This document shows, piece by piece, positions 1 through 6,079 of a stretch of 9,054 nt of DNA. How positions within the stretch are numbered: position 1 is the first letter of the stretch; every line of letters begins with the position of its first letter. The stretch is from Bacteroidota bacterium (GTDB lineage Bacteria > Bacteroidota > Bacteroidia > Cytophagales > Cyclobacteriaceae), in assembly GCA_027297025.1 (NCBI GenBank), contig JAPUIM010000034.1, forward strand, positions 1 through 9,054, written 5' to 3'. The translations under genes were made by a program, and so were the position numbers. The notes under the pieces were generated by a model, which was not told the DNA's origin, did no database searches, and saw only the letters and a list, made by a program, of their open reading frames with translations.

Positions 1-267
1 ATCTATATCATCCCGCATGGTCACATCTCCACATTGCACCATGAAACCCTTGATCACCCGATGAAAAATAGTGCTATCGTATTTGCCCGATTGTGCTAGT
101 TCCAAAAAATTGGCCTTATGTAGCGGTGTTTCATCGTACAACAATATTTTCATATCGCCAAATTGAGTATGGATGGTAATGATAGTATCTTGATCTCGAT
201 TACAAGCCATCAATAAACTCAATCCTGCCACCCATATGAAAATACTTATCTTATATTTCATCATCAT
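1..267 (-). CDS. Cyclophilin-type peptidyl-prolyl isomerase, lipoprotein (partial, N-terminal 89 residues)
   Basis: This is the start of a secreted cyclophilin-type peptidyl-prolyl cis-trans isomerase, which would catalyse proline isomerisation in proteins outside the cytoplasm. The N-terminus has a lysine followed by a hydrophobic stretch and a lipobox (Leu-Met-Ala-Cys, Cys22 counted from the first ATG), so it is probably an envelope lipoprotein. The cyclophilin fold begins near residue 29 (a TITIHTQFGDMKILLYD-like strand), followed by the substrate-site motif FHRVIKGFMVQCGD at residues 68-81 with the catalytic-type Arg70. The usual motif ends QGGD; here the first Gly is Cys79. Three consecutive ATG codons (267, 264, 261) leave the start ambiguous; GAGG lies about 9 nt upstream of the first. 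The gene starts 20 nt after hemC stops, so it is probably the last visible member of that operon. The C-terminal part lies outside the window. Confidence 0.9.
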   Translation of the reverse strand, partial: MMMKYKISIFIWVAGLSLLMACNRDQDTIITIHTQFGDMKILLYDETPLHKANFLELAQSGKYDSTIFHRVIKGFMVQCGDVTMRDDID

Positions 268-287
268 AAAATTGCCTCAAAATTAAA

Positions 288-1220
288 CTAATTTTGCATT
301 TGGGATTTTACGGCTTGCAAAATTGTTTCCCCTCCCGATTCCAACACCCGTTTTCCTAAATCTTTGCCCACTGTTTCCGGTTCCTGGCTACTACTTTGAA
401 TCGTATGTTTAACTATTTGCTGCCCATCTAAACTAATTACACCACCGGTAAGTGTAATAGTTTGATCGATCAAGCCCGCTAATGCGAACACCGGAACACT
501 GCATCCCCCCTGCATGGTTTTTAAAAATGCCCTTTCCGCGGTAATACATGTTTCCGTGGGTGGGTGGTTCACAATTTCCCTTACAATGGACCACTTTGTG
601 GGTTGTAGGGAGGTGTGAGCCTCCACTGCAATACTTCCTTGACCTACTGCCGGCACAAATACATCGGTTGGCAGTTCACGTTTTATTAAGTCACCTTTCC
701 CCATTCGATTTACTCCTGCGTAGGCCAACATAAGCACATCACAATCCCCCGACATCATTTTGTTTATCCTGGTCTGCAAATTTCCCCTCATTTGAACCCC
801 TTTGGCTTTGGGATAATATTTGGCAAGAAAAGCCAGTCTTCGTACTGAGGAAGTGCCAATTTTAATTCCTCTCAAATCCTCGGGATTCAAGTCTTTATGG
901 CTCACTAAAACATCATTTGCTTTTTCCCTTTCAGTAAAACCTATTATTTCCAATCCTGAAGACAATTCCGACTGCAGATCTTTGGCGCTGTGCACCGCAA
1001 TATCAATAACACCCTGGAAAAGCTTTTCCTCTATTTCCCGGGTGAACACTCCTTTGCTCCCAATCTTGGAAATTGAAACCCCTAGCCATTCATCTCCCTT
1101 GGTTTGAATCGGAATTATTTCACAATCCGATCCAGCCTTTTTTAACAAACCCGCCACGTATTGCGCCTGCCAAAGAGCCAGCTTACTTCCACGGGTACCT
1201 ATTCTGAACGTTTCTTTCAT
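288..1220 (-). CDS. hemC: Hydroxymethylbilane synthase (porphobilinogen deaminase)
   Basis: This cytoplasmic enzyme of tetrapyrrole (haem) synthesis joins four porphobilinogen molecules into the linear hydroxymethylbilane. Its 310 residues match the usual family length. The N-terminal signature RIGTRGSKLALWQA spans residues 6-19. HSAKD at 77-81 carries Lys80 and the catalytic Asp81, corresponding to E. coli Asp84. SSVRR at 124-128 and MRGN at 144-147 supply the arginines that bind substrate carboxylates. PAVGQG is at 190-195, and GGCSVP at 238-243 carries Cys240, the attachment site of the dipyrromethane cofactor. All key residues are present, so it should be active. The ATG lies one base after the holB stop, which implies translational coupling. 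No other haem gene is in the window, so here hemC travels with replication and envelope genes. Confidence 0.97.
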   Translation of the reverse strand: MKETFRIGTRGSKLALWQAQYVAGLLKKAGSDCEIIPIQTKGDEWLGVSISKIGSKGVFTREIEEKLFQGVIDIAVHSAKDLQSELSSGLEIIGFTEREKANDVLVSHKDLNPEDLRGIKIGTSSVRRLAFLAKYYPKAKGVQMRGNLQTRINKMMSGDCDVLMLAYAGVNRMGKGDLIKRELPTDVFVPAVGQGSIAVEAHTSLQPTKWSIVREIVNHPPTETCITAERAFLKTMQGGCSVPVFALAGLIDQTITLTGGVISLDGQQIVKHTIQSSSQEPETVGKDLGKRVLESGGETILQAVKSQMQN

Positions 1221-1221
1221 C

Positions 1222-2346
1222 TTAGGCTTTTAGAGTTTTGGCTATAACCAAAGACAAATCGAGGAATACTATTTTAGGGTTGGCATTTCTTTCCAGGTGG
1301 TAGATCGCTTGATTCAAGGCTGCGGTAAGTTTATCTACTTTATTGGGATCCATCACACTCTCGAATTTTGTTAAGAACTCCACCTCACTTTCCTGAATAC
1401 GAGCAATCTCATGCGCTCCTACTTTAGCAATAAGGGTTTCTCTCATCATATTCATGGCATATTGTAAAAAACTTTTTTGGGCCACTTTACCCATTTTTTG
1501 GTATTGGTCAGACCAACCAACCATTTTGGTCAGATCAAGAGTATAACAGATACGCATCCAGTCCTGGAACATGTCCTGGTTATCATTTTCGAGACTTCCT
1601 ATAAGTTTAATGGCTTCCCGCATATTTCCCTGTGCCAGTTGAATGATTTGTCCAACTCGCGTTTCATCAACCTGGATCTGTTTAACCAGATATTGCTCTA
1701 CCTCCTGATCTGAGAAAGGCCTGATGTGTATGGATTGTACTCTGGAAAGAATGGTAGGTAGCAAATTATCAGCCTGATGAGAAACCATCAAGAAAAGAGT
1801 CCTGTCCGGTGGTTCTTCCAGAATTTTTAGGATAGAATTAGCAGCTGATGGATGCATCCACTCAGGTAACCAAATCAACATGACCTTGAACTGGCCTTCA
1901 AATGCCATCAACGACAAGTTTTTGATGATCTGCCTGCTTTCTTCTTTACTAATGTTTCCCTGTTTATTATCTGCACCGTAGTAATTATTCCAATCATTTA
2001 AATTTTGATACGGATTTTTTAAAATGAAGGATCTCCACTCATTTAAATAATTAGCACTGATTACATCCTTACCGGTAAATTTTGCATTTGGACTCACCGG
2101 AAAAACCAAATGGAGATCGGGGTGAATTAATTTATCTATTTTGGAACAAGCAGCACATTCGCCACAGGAATCAATTTTCGTCCTGTTAAGGCAATTTAAA
2201 TAGGATGCATAAGCCAGAGATAAAACCAAATTACCGCTACCCTCGTGACCTTGCAACAATTGGGCATGAGGGATTTTATTGCTTAGCACACATTTGATCA
2301 AGTTGCCCTTGATCTCATCCAATCCCGGTATGTCGGCAAAACGCAT
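1222..2346 (-). CDS. holB: DNA polymerase III, delta' subunit (clamp loader)
   Basis: This is the delta' subunit of the clamp loader, which places the sliding clamp on primed DNA. It is an AAA+ family protein of 374 residues. The N-terminus (FADIPGLDEIKGNL) is typical. The P-loop position reads GHEGSGNL (33-40), with Asn where the nucleotide-binding Lys would be, as expected for a delta' that does not hydrolyse ATP. A zinc-binding module is formed by Cys52, Cys61, Cys64 and Cys67. The Walker-B region is followed by AANSILKILEEPP (168-180), a strong delta'/gamma family signature, and ILSRVQ (199-204) stands at the SRC motif, with Val replacing Cys. The C-terminal part is helical and should form the collar. 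It follows the GlmU-family gene by 17 nt with an A-rich leader and no clear Shine-Dalgarno, and it is one base from hemC. Confidence 0.93.
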   Translation of the reverse strand: MRFADIPGLDEIKGNLIKCVLSNKIPHAQLLQGHEGSGNLVLSLAYASYLNCLNRTKIDSCGECAACSKIDKLIHPDLHLVFPVSPNAKFTGKDVISANYLNEWRSFILKNPYQNLNDWNNYYGADNKQGNISKEESRQIIKNLSLMAFEGQFKVMLIWLPEWMHPSAANSILKILEEPPDRTLFLMVSHQADNLLPTILSRVQSIHIRPFSDQEVEQYLVKQIQVDETRVGQIIQLAQGNMREAIKLIGSLENDNQDMFQDWMRICYTLDLTKMVGWSDQYQKMGKVAQKSFLQYAMNMMRETLIAKVGAHEIARIQESEVEFLTKFESVMDPNKVDKLTAALNQAIYHLERNANPKIVFLDLSLVIAKTLKA

Positions 2347-2363
2347 TTATTTTCAGACGTAGC

Positions 2364-3569
2364 TTAATTCTCTTCCCAGACCCGGTATTGGGCGGTGTGA
2401 TCAAAAAGATAAACCAAGATATCGCGATCTACTTTTTTTAGTTCGACTTGCTTCCGATTCATCATTCTTTCGGTGGTTTCGATTGCCTTATCCAATTTAT
2501 AGGTGCTGAACCCATTATGGCCTCCCCAGGCAAAAGATGCAATAAAAGTCCTGGGAAAACCCGAACCAAAAATATTGGAATACACACCTACTACAGTTCC
2601 AGTATTGAACATGGTATTGATGCCACAGTTTGAATGATCACCCATCATCAATCCACAAAATTGTTGTCCGCTATTTTCAAATTCACCTAAATGATAGTTC
2701 CAGACTTTTACATCACTGTAGTTATTTTTCAGGTTAGAGGTATTACTATCAGCACCCATATTACACCATTCCCCAATCACCGAATTTCCCAAATATCCAT
2801 CATGGGCTTTGTTACTATACCCAAACATTATTGAATTACTTACCTCGCCACCAATGCTGCAAAAGGGGCCAATGGTGGTATCTCCTCTGATTTTAGCCCC
2901 CATTCTCACTATGCTCGATTCTCCTAATGCAAATGGGCCCCTTATAATGGCCCCTTCTTGTACTTCCGAATTTTTACCCAAATAGATGGGACCATTTTCG
3001 GCATTCAATATAGCTGCTTTCACCGAAACCCCTGGTTCCAACCACACATCATCTCCATTATAAATGACAGTATGGGCATCACTTATTTCATTTCTGTTGG
3101 TTTCATCCAGAAGTTTAACATCTTCCCTTATCTGTTTACCATTACTCTGAAAAATATTCCAATAGCGTTTGATAAGGTTAGGGACATGATCAATTTCAAC
3201 ACCTGTTAATCCTGACAATTCTGATGGATCCTGAAACTTGCTCATGGTCGTATCATCCAGATGAGCGGCCAATAACAGCCCCTGATATTGTATTATCTGA
3301 CCCGGGGATAGTTTATTAAGGATGGCCAGTATTTGAGAGTCGGGGATCACTGCACCGTTGATAAGTAAATTTTCCTTTTCTATATGAATAGGGAATTTAG
3401 AGGATAAATAAGGTTGGGTGAAATGAGAAACCGTGGTTGTTTGCAAATATCTTCTCCATTTCTCAGTAATGGTAAAAATTCCCATTCTTATCTCGGCCAC
3501 CGGCCGGGTATAGGTGAAAGGTAGTAGAGAATTGCGTATCTCTGGAAAGTCAAACAGGATAACATTCAT
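2364..3569 (-). CDS. GlmU-family protein (putative sugar nucleotidyltransferase with left-handed beta-helix acyltransferase domain)
   Basis: This 401-residue protein belongs to the GlmU-like family typical of Bacteroidota. Its proposed role is making UDP-N-acetylglucosamine from glucosamine-1-phosphate for peptidoglycan and lipopolysaccharide; this is a family-level annotation. The start (VILFDFPEIRNSLLPFTYTRP, followed by AEIRMG) is the hallmark of the shortened nucleotidyltransferase domain (Pfam NTP_transf_4, from memory). The classical GlmU loop with GxGTRM is absent. NGAVIPDS at 71-78 is another family motif. From about residue 175 to 335 there are repeated hexapeptide-type turns (for example IYLGKN, AIIRGP, AKIRGD, TTIGPF, CSIGGE), indicating a left-handed beta-helix as in acetyltransferases. 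The C-terminus is a charged helical tail. The ATG lies just past the rpmE2 terminator, and the gene leads the holB-hemC cluster. Next to type B L31 is, as I recall, a common position in this phylum. Confidence 0.85.
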   Translation of the reverse strand: MNVILFDFPEIRNSLLPFTYTRPVAEIRMGIFTITEKWRRYLQTTTVSHFTQPYLSSKFPIHIEKENLLINGAVIPDSQILAILNKLSPGQIIQYQGLLLAAHLDDTTMSKFQDPSELSGLTGVEIDHVPNLIKRYWNIFQSNGKQIREDVKLLDETNRNEISDAHTVIYNGDDVWLEPGVSVKAAILNAENGPIYLGKNSEVQEGAIIRGPFALGESSIVRMGAKIRGDTTIGPFCSIGGEVSNSIMFGYSNKAHDGYLGNSVIGEWCNMGADSNTSNLKNNYSDVKVWNYHLGEFENSGQQFCGLMMGDHSNCGINTMFNTGTVVGVYSNIFGSGFPRTFIASFAWGGHNGFSTYKLDKAIETTERMMNRKQVELKKVDRDILVYLFDHTAQYRVWEEN

Positions 3570-3573
3570 AGGG

Positions 3574-3581
3574 CAAAAATA
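3574..3581 (-). promoter_or_regulatory. Candidate -7 box directly upstream of the GlmU-family gene
   Basis: On the minus strand TATTTTTG fits the Bacteroidota -7 pattern TAnnTTTG exactly. Only four bases (CCCT) separate it from the ATG at 3569, so transcription from it would begin at or next to the start codon and give a leaderless or nearly leaderless mRNA. It overlaps the T-tract of the rpmE2 terminator. I find no TTG at the expected -33 distance, so this may be only a chance match in a T-rich stretch. Confidence 0.3.
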
Positions 3582-3617
3582 AAAAAGTCTCCATGATATT
3601 ATTATCGGGGAGACTTT
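3575..3617 (-). terminator. Intrinsic terminator of rpmE2
   Basis: A perfect 9-bp stem is formed by AAAGTCTCC (3584-3592) and GGAGACTTT (3609-3617, plus-strand reading). The 16-nt loop contains a further short GATA/TATC pairing. Read on the minus strand, the hairpin is followed at once by TTTATTTTT, a good U-tract. On the plus strand only three T follow, so it acts in the rpmE2 direction, with the hairpin starting 22 nt after the rpmE2 stop. It lies between rpmE2 and the GlmU-family start, so the downstream genes need their own promoter or depend on read-through. Confidence 0.88.
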
Positions 3618-3639
3618 AATTCAGATTGTAATATGATAA

Positions 3640-3885
3640 TTACTTCTTCTTATACCTTCGGTTAAATTTCTCAACCCTACCTGCGGTATCAACAAACATC
3701 TTTTTACCAGTGTAAAAAGGATGTGAGGCTGAGCTTACTTCAATTTTTATTAAAGGATAAGTTTTCCCATCCTCCAACTTGATAGTTTCTTTGGAAGTCA
3801 TGGTAGATCGCGTAAGAAACTTATGGTCGCTGGAGGTATCTAAAAACACGACTTCTTTATACTTCGGATGAATATCCTTTTTCAT
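3640..3885 (-). CDS. rpmE2: 50S ribosomal protein L31 type B
   Basis: This 81-residue protein is part of the large ribosomal subunit near the central protuberance and the bridge to the small subunit. Family hallmarks are [16 protein letters not shown] at the start, [13 protein letters not shown] at 24-36, and [20 protein letters not shown] at 52-71, followed by a basic end (KFNRRYKKK). It contains no cysteine, so it is the zinc-independent (C-minus, type B) form. The length is normal. The start codon is preceded by an A-rich leader without Shine-Dalgarno, as is common in Bacteroidota. It has its own promoter upstream and an intrinsic terminator downstream, so it is probably expressed largely as a single-gene unit. 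In many bacteria the zinc-free form is induced by zinc shortage; I see no clear Zur-type operator here. Confidence 0.96.
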   Translation of the reverse strand: MKKDIHPKYKEVVFLDTSSDHKFLTRSTMTSKETIKLEDGKTYPLIKIEVSSASHPFYTGKKMFVDTAGRVEKFNRRYKKK

Positions 3886-3919
3886 TTTTTTTATTTAAAA
3901 CCATACATTTAAGCGGGCA

Positions 3920-3951
3920 CAAAGGTAACTACTTCCTGACAAAATTCACAA
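3920..3951 (-). promoter_or_regulatory. Promoter of rpmE2 (Bacteroidota type)
   Basis: On the minus strand, TTG (3951-3949) is followed by a 21-nt spacer and TACCTTTG (3927-3920), an exact match to TAnnTTTG. Transcription would begin near 3914, leaving a leader of roughly 30 nt before the rpmE2 ATG at 3885. Box sequence, spacing and position all fit the primary sigma factor of Bacteroidota. Confidence 0.65.
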
Positions 3952-4290
3952 TCAAGTATTCACATTTTGTTAATGGCCTGTTTCAGTTTAGGGGAATTAT
4001 TGCATTTATATCAGTCCGTGAAAAGACAAAATGTAAAGAACCATTTGAGGAAAAAATTTGCAGATAGGATCTTCGCTGGATTTAATGGTCATTCCATAGC
4101 CGCTTCAACGATTTACACCGGCTGCTTGACGAAAAAGTCATGTGGTATAAATTCACCCTTGAGGTACTTAAAACAGGCAATCGCATCCAAATAAAGCTCA
4201 TTCCAGGAGAGTTGAAATAAATTTACTATCACCCTTTACTGTCATTGAAATGAAGTAATTGGTTAACTTGTAGGCCAAAATCAGCAAATT
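3952..4290. other. Divergent intergenic region between rpmE2 and the Wzi-like gene
   Basis: About 340 bases separate the two opposite transcription units. Apart from the possible remnant and the inverted repeat listed separately, I see no RNA gene, no intrinsic terminator and no tandem repeat. I find no convincing promoter for the rightward gene. A weak candidate is TTG at 4245-4247 with TAACTTG at 4264-4270, but its spacing is 16 nt and one T of the -7 box is missing. Confidence 0.5.
3963..4220 (+). pseudogene. Possible decayed coding remnant in the divergent intergenic region
   Basis: One plus-strand frame reads like protein over its last 44 codons (4086-4217, ending at TAA 4218-4220), with alternating charged and hydrophobic residues such as LHRLLDEKVMWYKFTLEVLK and then TGNRIQIKLIPGELK. 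Upstream, the same frame continues to look protein-like (REKTKCKEPFEEK around 4017-4055) but is interrupted by TAG (4065-4067) and TAA (4083-4085). It has no plausible start codon. A different frame is open for 75 codons from a TTG at 3967 but has a less protein-like composition. I do not recognise a family. It could be the worn-down end of a former gene, or chance. Its left end runs towards the rpmE2 promoter. Confidence 0.25.
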
Positions 4291-4296
4291 TTGGCC
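4273..4296. repeat. 8-bp inverted repeat covering the start codon of the Wzi-like gene
   Basis: GGCCAAAA (4273-4280) and TTTTGGCC (4289-4296) are perfect inverted copies separated by 8 nt. The right arm contains the TTG start codon (4291-4293). In RNA this would form a hairpin with four G-C pairs that hides the start; in DNA it could be an operator. No T-tract follows, so it is not a terminator. Confidence 0.6.
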
Positions 4297-5982
4297 AGAA
4301 AAGGTATATTAATTGGGTTTATAATCTTTCTTTCCAACTATCTGGGAGCACAGGGTACCTATGCTCCATTAAACCCCGATTATTATTACTTATTGGACAG
4401 ATTTGAAATCAAGCAGGGCAAATTTGGGCCTGATAATTTCAGTACGGTAAAACCATATCAACGACAAACTATTGTACGAAAATTGGATACGCTTCAATCG
4501 AAAGGAGTGCCGCTTTCCAGTCGCGATCGATTCAATTTAAATTATCTCTATCAAGATAGTTGGGAATGGGCGGGGGAAGGAGAATTCTATTCCCAAAAAC
4601 CATTTCTCAAACATATCTATAAAAGTAAATCCGATTTTTACCATGTGAAGACCAAAGATTTTGATTTGCATCTAAACCCCGTCTTACACTTGGGAGTGGG
4701 GATCGATGCTGATGCTGAGGGTACACCATTTATTAATACCCGAGGAGTAGAATTTCGGGGCATGATAGATGAAAAAGTAGGATTTTATTCCTTTTTGGGA
4801 GAAAATCAAGCTATTTTTCCTGGTTATGTCCAACGGTATATTGACAGTACTTCGGTTATTCCTCATGAGGGCTTTTGGAAAACATTCAAGGACAATGGTG
4901 TGGACTATTTCACGCCCAAAGGTTACATAACATTTAATGCCAGCCGTCATATAGGCTTCCAATTTGGCTATGATAAAAACTTTATTGGTGACGGTTATCG
5001 GTCTTTAATACTTTCCGATTTTTCCAGCAATTATTTGTTTCTGAAAATCAATACCCAAGTCTGGAGGATCCAATATACTAATCTCTTCACCAATAAGATA
5101 GCTGATGTCATTCCAGTACCGGGTGGGGGATTGTCAGGAGGAGGTGATTTTCCCGAGAAATATATGTCCTTGCACCGACTTGGAATCAATGTGACCGATA
5201 ATATTCATATTGGCCTTTTTGAAGCGATCGTATTTGGGCGTCAAGACACCTTGGGCAATAATCCGTTTAAATTGGTTTACCTGAACCCGATTATCTTTTA
5301 TCGGGCAATAGAACAACAAGGTGGGAGCCCGGATAATGCACTGCTGGGACTGGATTTCAAATGGAATTTTGCTCATAAGTTTTCGGTTTATGGGCAATTC
5401 GTAGTGGATGAGTTTCTCTTGGAAAACCTGAGAGAAGGCAATGGATGGTGGGGAAACAAATTCGGTCTGCAAATTGGTGGAAAATACATTGATGTGGGTG
5501 GAATAGAAAATTTCGACCTACAGCTTGAATACAATCTGGTCAGGCCATATGCTTACTCCCATTTATCCAACTTTACCAATTACTCCAATTACCAGCAGCC
5601 CCTGGCTCATCCTTTGGGAGCCAATTTTAGCGAATTTTTAATAGTTGGCCGATACCAGCCACTGAATCGACTACAGCTTACGGGTAAATTAATAGTATCC
5701 AATAAAGGAGAGGATGATCAGGGTTCCAATTTCGGGGGGAATATATTACTGGATAACCGTACCCGAGAGCAGGATTTTAACAATGAGATTGGACAAGGGA
5801 TCTCCACAGACCTTACATTTTTTGATTTTACCACCTCATACCAACTGAAACACAATCTTTTCCTAGATGTGAAATTTATTTATCGGGATTTGAATAGTGA
5901 AATTGATCTGCGGGACCTTACCTCAACTTATACTGCATTTGCTGTTAGGCTCAATGTTCCCCAGCGATTGCATGAATTTTAG
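4291..5982 (+). CDS. Wzi-like outer-membrane beta-barrel protein (capsule assembly family)
   Basis: This 563-residue protein is probably an outer-membrane beta-barrel of the Wzi/capsule-assembly type found in Bacteroidota. E. coli Wzi anchors capsule at the surface; the role of the Bacteroidota relatives is mostly inferred. The N-terminus is a signal peptide (Arg3, Lys4, hydrophobic core 6-18, likely cleavage after Ala20 in LGA-QG). A soluble-looking segment to about residue 125 is followed by many alternating strands rich in aromatic residues. The segment GYDKNFIGDGYRSLILSDFS (226-245) resembles the G-x-G-RS-L-S region of Wzi-like proteins. The last residue is Phe, as in many outer-membrane barrels. 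The start is TTG: no in-frame ATG occurs until codon 158, and TTG yields an intact signal peptide. It stands alone upstream of the exporter operon and fits a surface-polysaccharide role. Confidence 0.72.
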   Translation: MARKGILIGFIIFLSNYLGAQGTYAPLNPDYYYLLDRFEIKQGKFGPDNFSTVKPYQRQTIVRKLDTLQSKGVPLSSRDRFNLNYLYQDSWEWAGEGEFYSQKPFLKHIYKSKSDFYHVKTKDFDLHLNPVLHLGVGIDADAEGTPFINTRGVEFRGMIDEKVGFYSFLGENQAIFPGYVQRYIDSTSVIPHEGFWKTFKDNGVDYFTPKGYITFNASRHIGFQFGYDKNFIGDGYRSLILSDFSSNYLFLKINTQVWRIQYTNLFTNKIADVIPVPGGGLSGGGDFPEKYMSLHRLGINVTDNIHIGLFEAIVFGRQDTLGNNPFKLVYLNPIIFYRAIEQQGGSPDNALLGLDFKWNFAHKFSVYGQFVVDEFLLENLREGNGWWGNKFGLQIGGKYIDVGGIENFDLQLEYNLVRPYAYSHLSNFTNYSNYQQPLAHPLGANFSEFLIVGRYQPLNRLQLTGKLIVSNKGEDDQGSNFGGNILLDNRTREQDFNNEIGQGISTDLTFFDFTTSYQLKHNLFLDVKFIYRDLNSEIDLRDLTSTYTAFAVRLNVPQRLHEF

Positions 5983-5985
5983 TCC

Positions 5986-6015
5986 TTGGTATGAAGTGAA
6001 GTGGCATTATTTTTG
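5986..6015 (+). promoter_or_regulatory. Promoter upstream of the ABC exporter operon (Bacteroidota type)
   Basis: TTG (5986-5988), a 19-nt spacer and TATTTTTG (6008-6015) match the TTG/TAnnTTTG pattern with good spacing. Transcription would begin around 6020, giving a leader of about 60 nt before the ATG at 6080. The TTG lies only 4 nt after the stop codon of the Wzi-like gene, and there is no terminator between them, so read-through from that gene is also possible. Confidence 0.55.
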
Positions 6016-6049
6016 TTTTCATAATTCACAATTCATGGTTCAATATTTA

Positions 6050-6057
6050 TAAATTTG
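6050..6057 (+). promoter_or_regulatory. Second candidate -7 box before the ABC exporter gene
   Basis: TAAATTTG matches TAnnTTTG exactly, 22 nt before the ATG at 6080. Transcription from here would give a leader of about 15-20 nt. No TTG occurs at the expected -33 distance, so it is weaker than the upstream candidate; it may be a second start site or a chance match. Confidence 0.35.
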
Positions 6058-6079
6058 CCCTCCGAACCAGCCACATGGC

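Noticed and set aside
33..40. Idea that the degenerate P-loop of the delta' subunit marks a broken gene
   Set aside because: Residues 33-40 of the HolB protein lack the P-loop Lys, but delta' subunits normally do not hydrolyse ATP; the rest of the protein is intact. (Coordinates here are residue numbers; the codons lie at about 2227-2250.)
548..1107. Plus-strand open frames of 61 and 95 codons opposite hemC
   Set aside because: They lie antisense to a well-supported enzyme and show no family features.
3967..4194. 75-codon open frame on the plus strand from a TTG
   Set aside because: Composition is not protein-like, there is no ribosome site, and a different overlapping frame looks more like a real coding tail.
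4684..5472. Minus-strand open frames of 92 and 112 codons opposite the Wzi-like gene
   Set aside because: They are antisense shadows of a long coherent coding region with a signal peptide and barrel-like strands.
6021..6036. Short direct repeat AATTCA in the exporter leader
   Set aside because: Only two 6-nt copies in an AT-rich leader; expected by chance.
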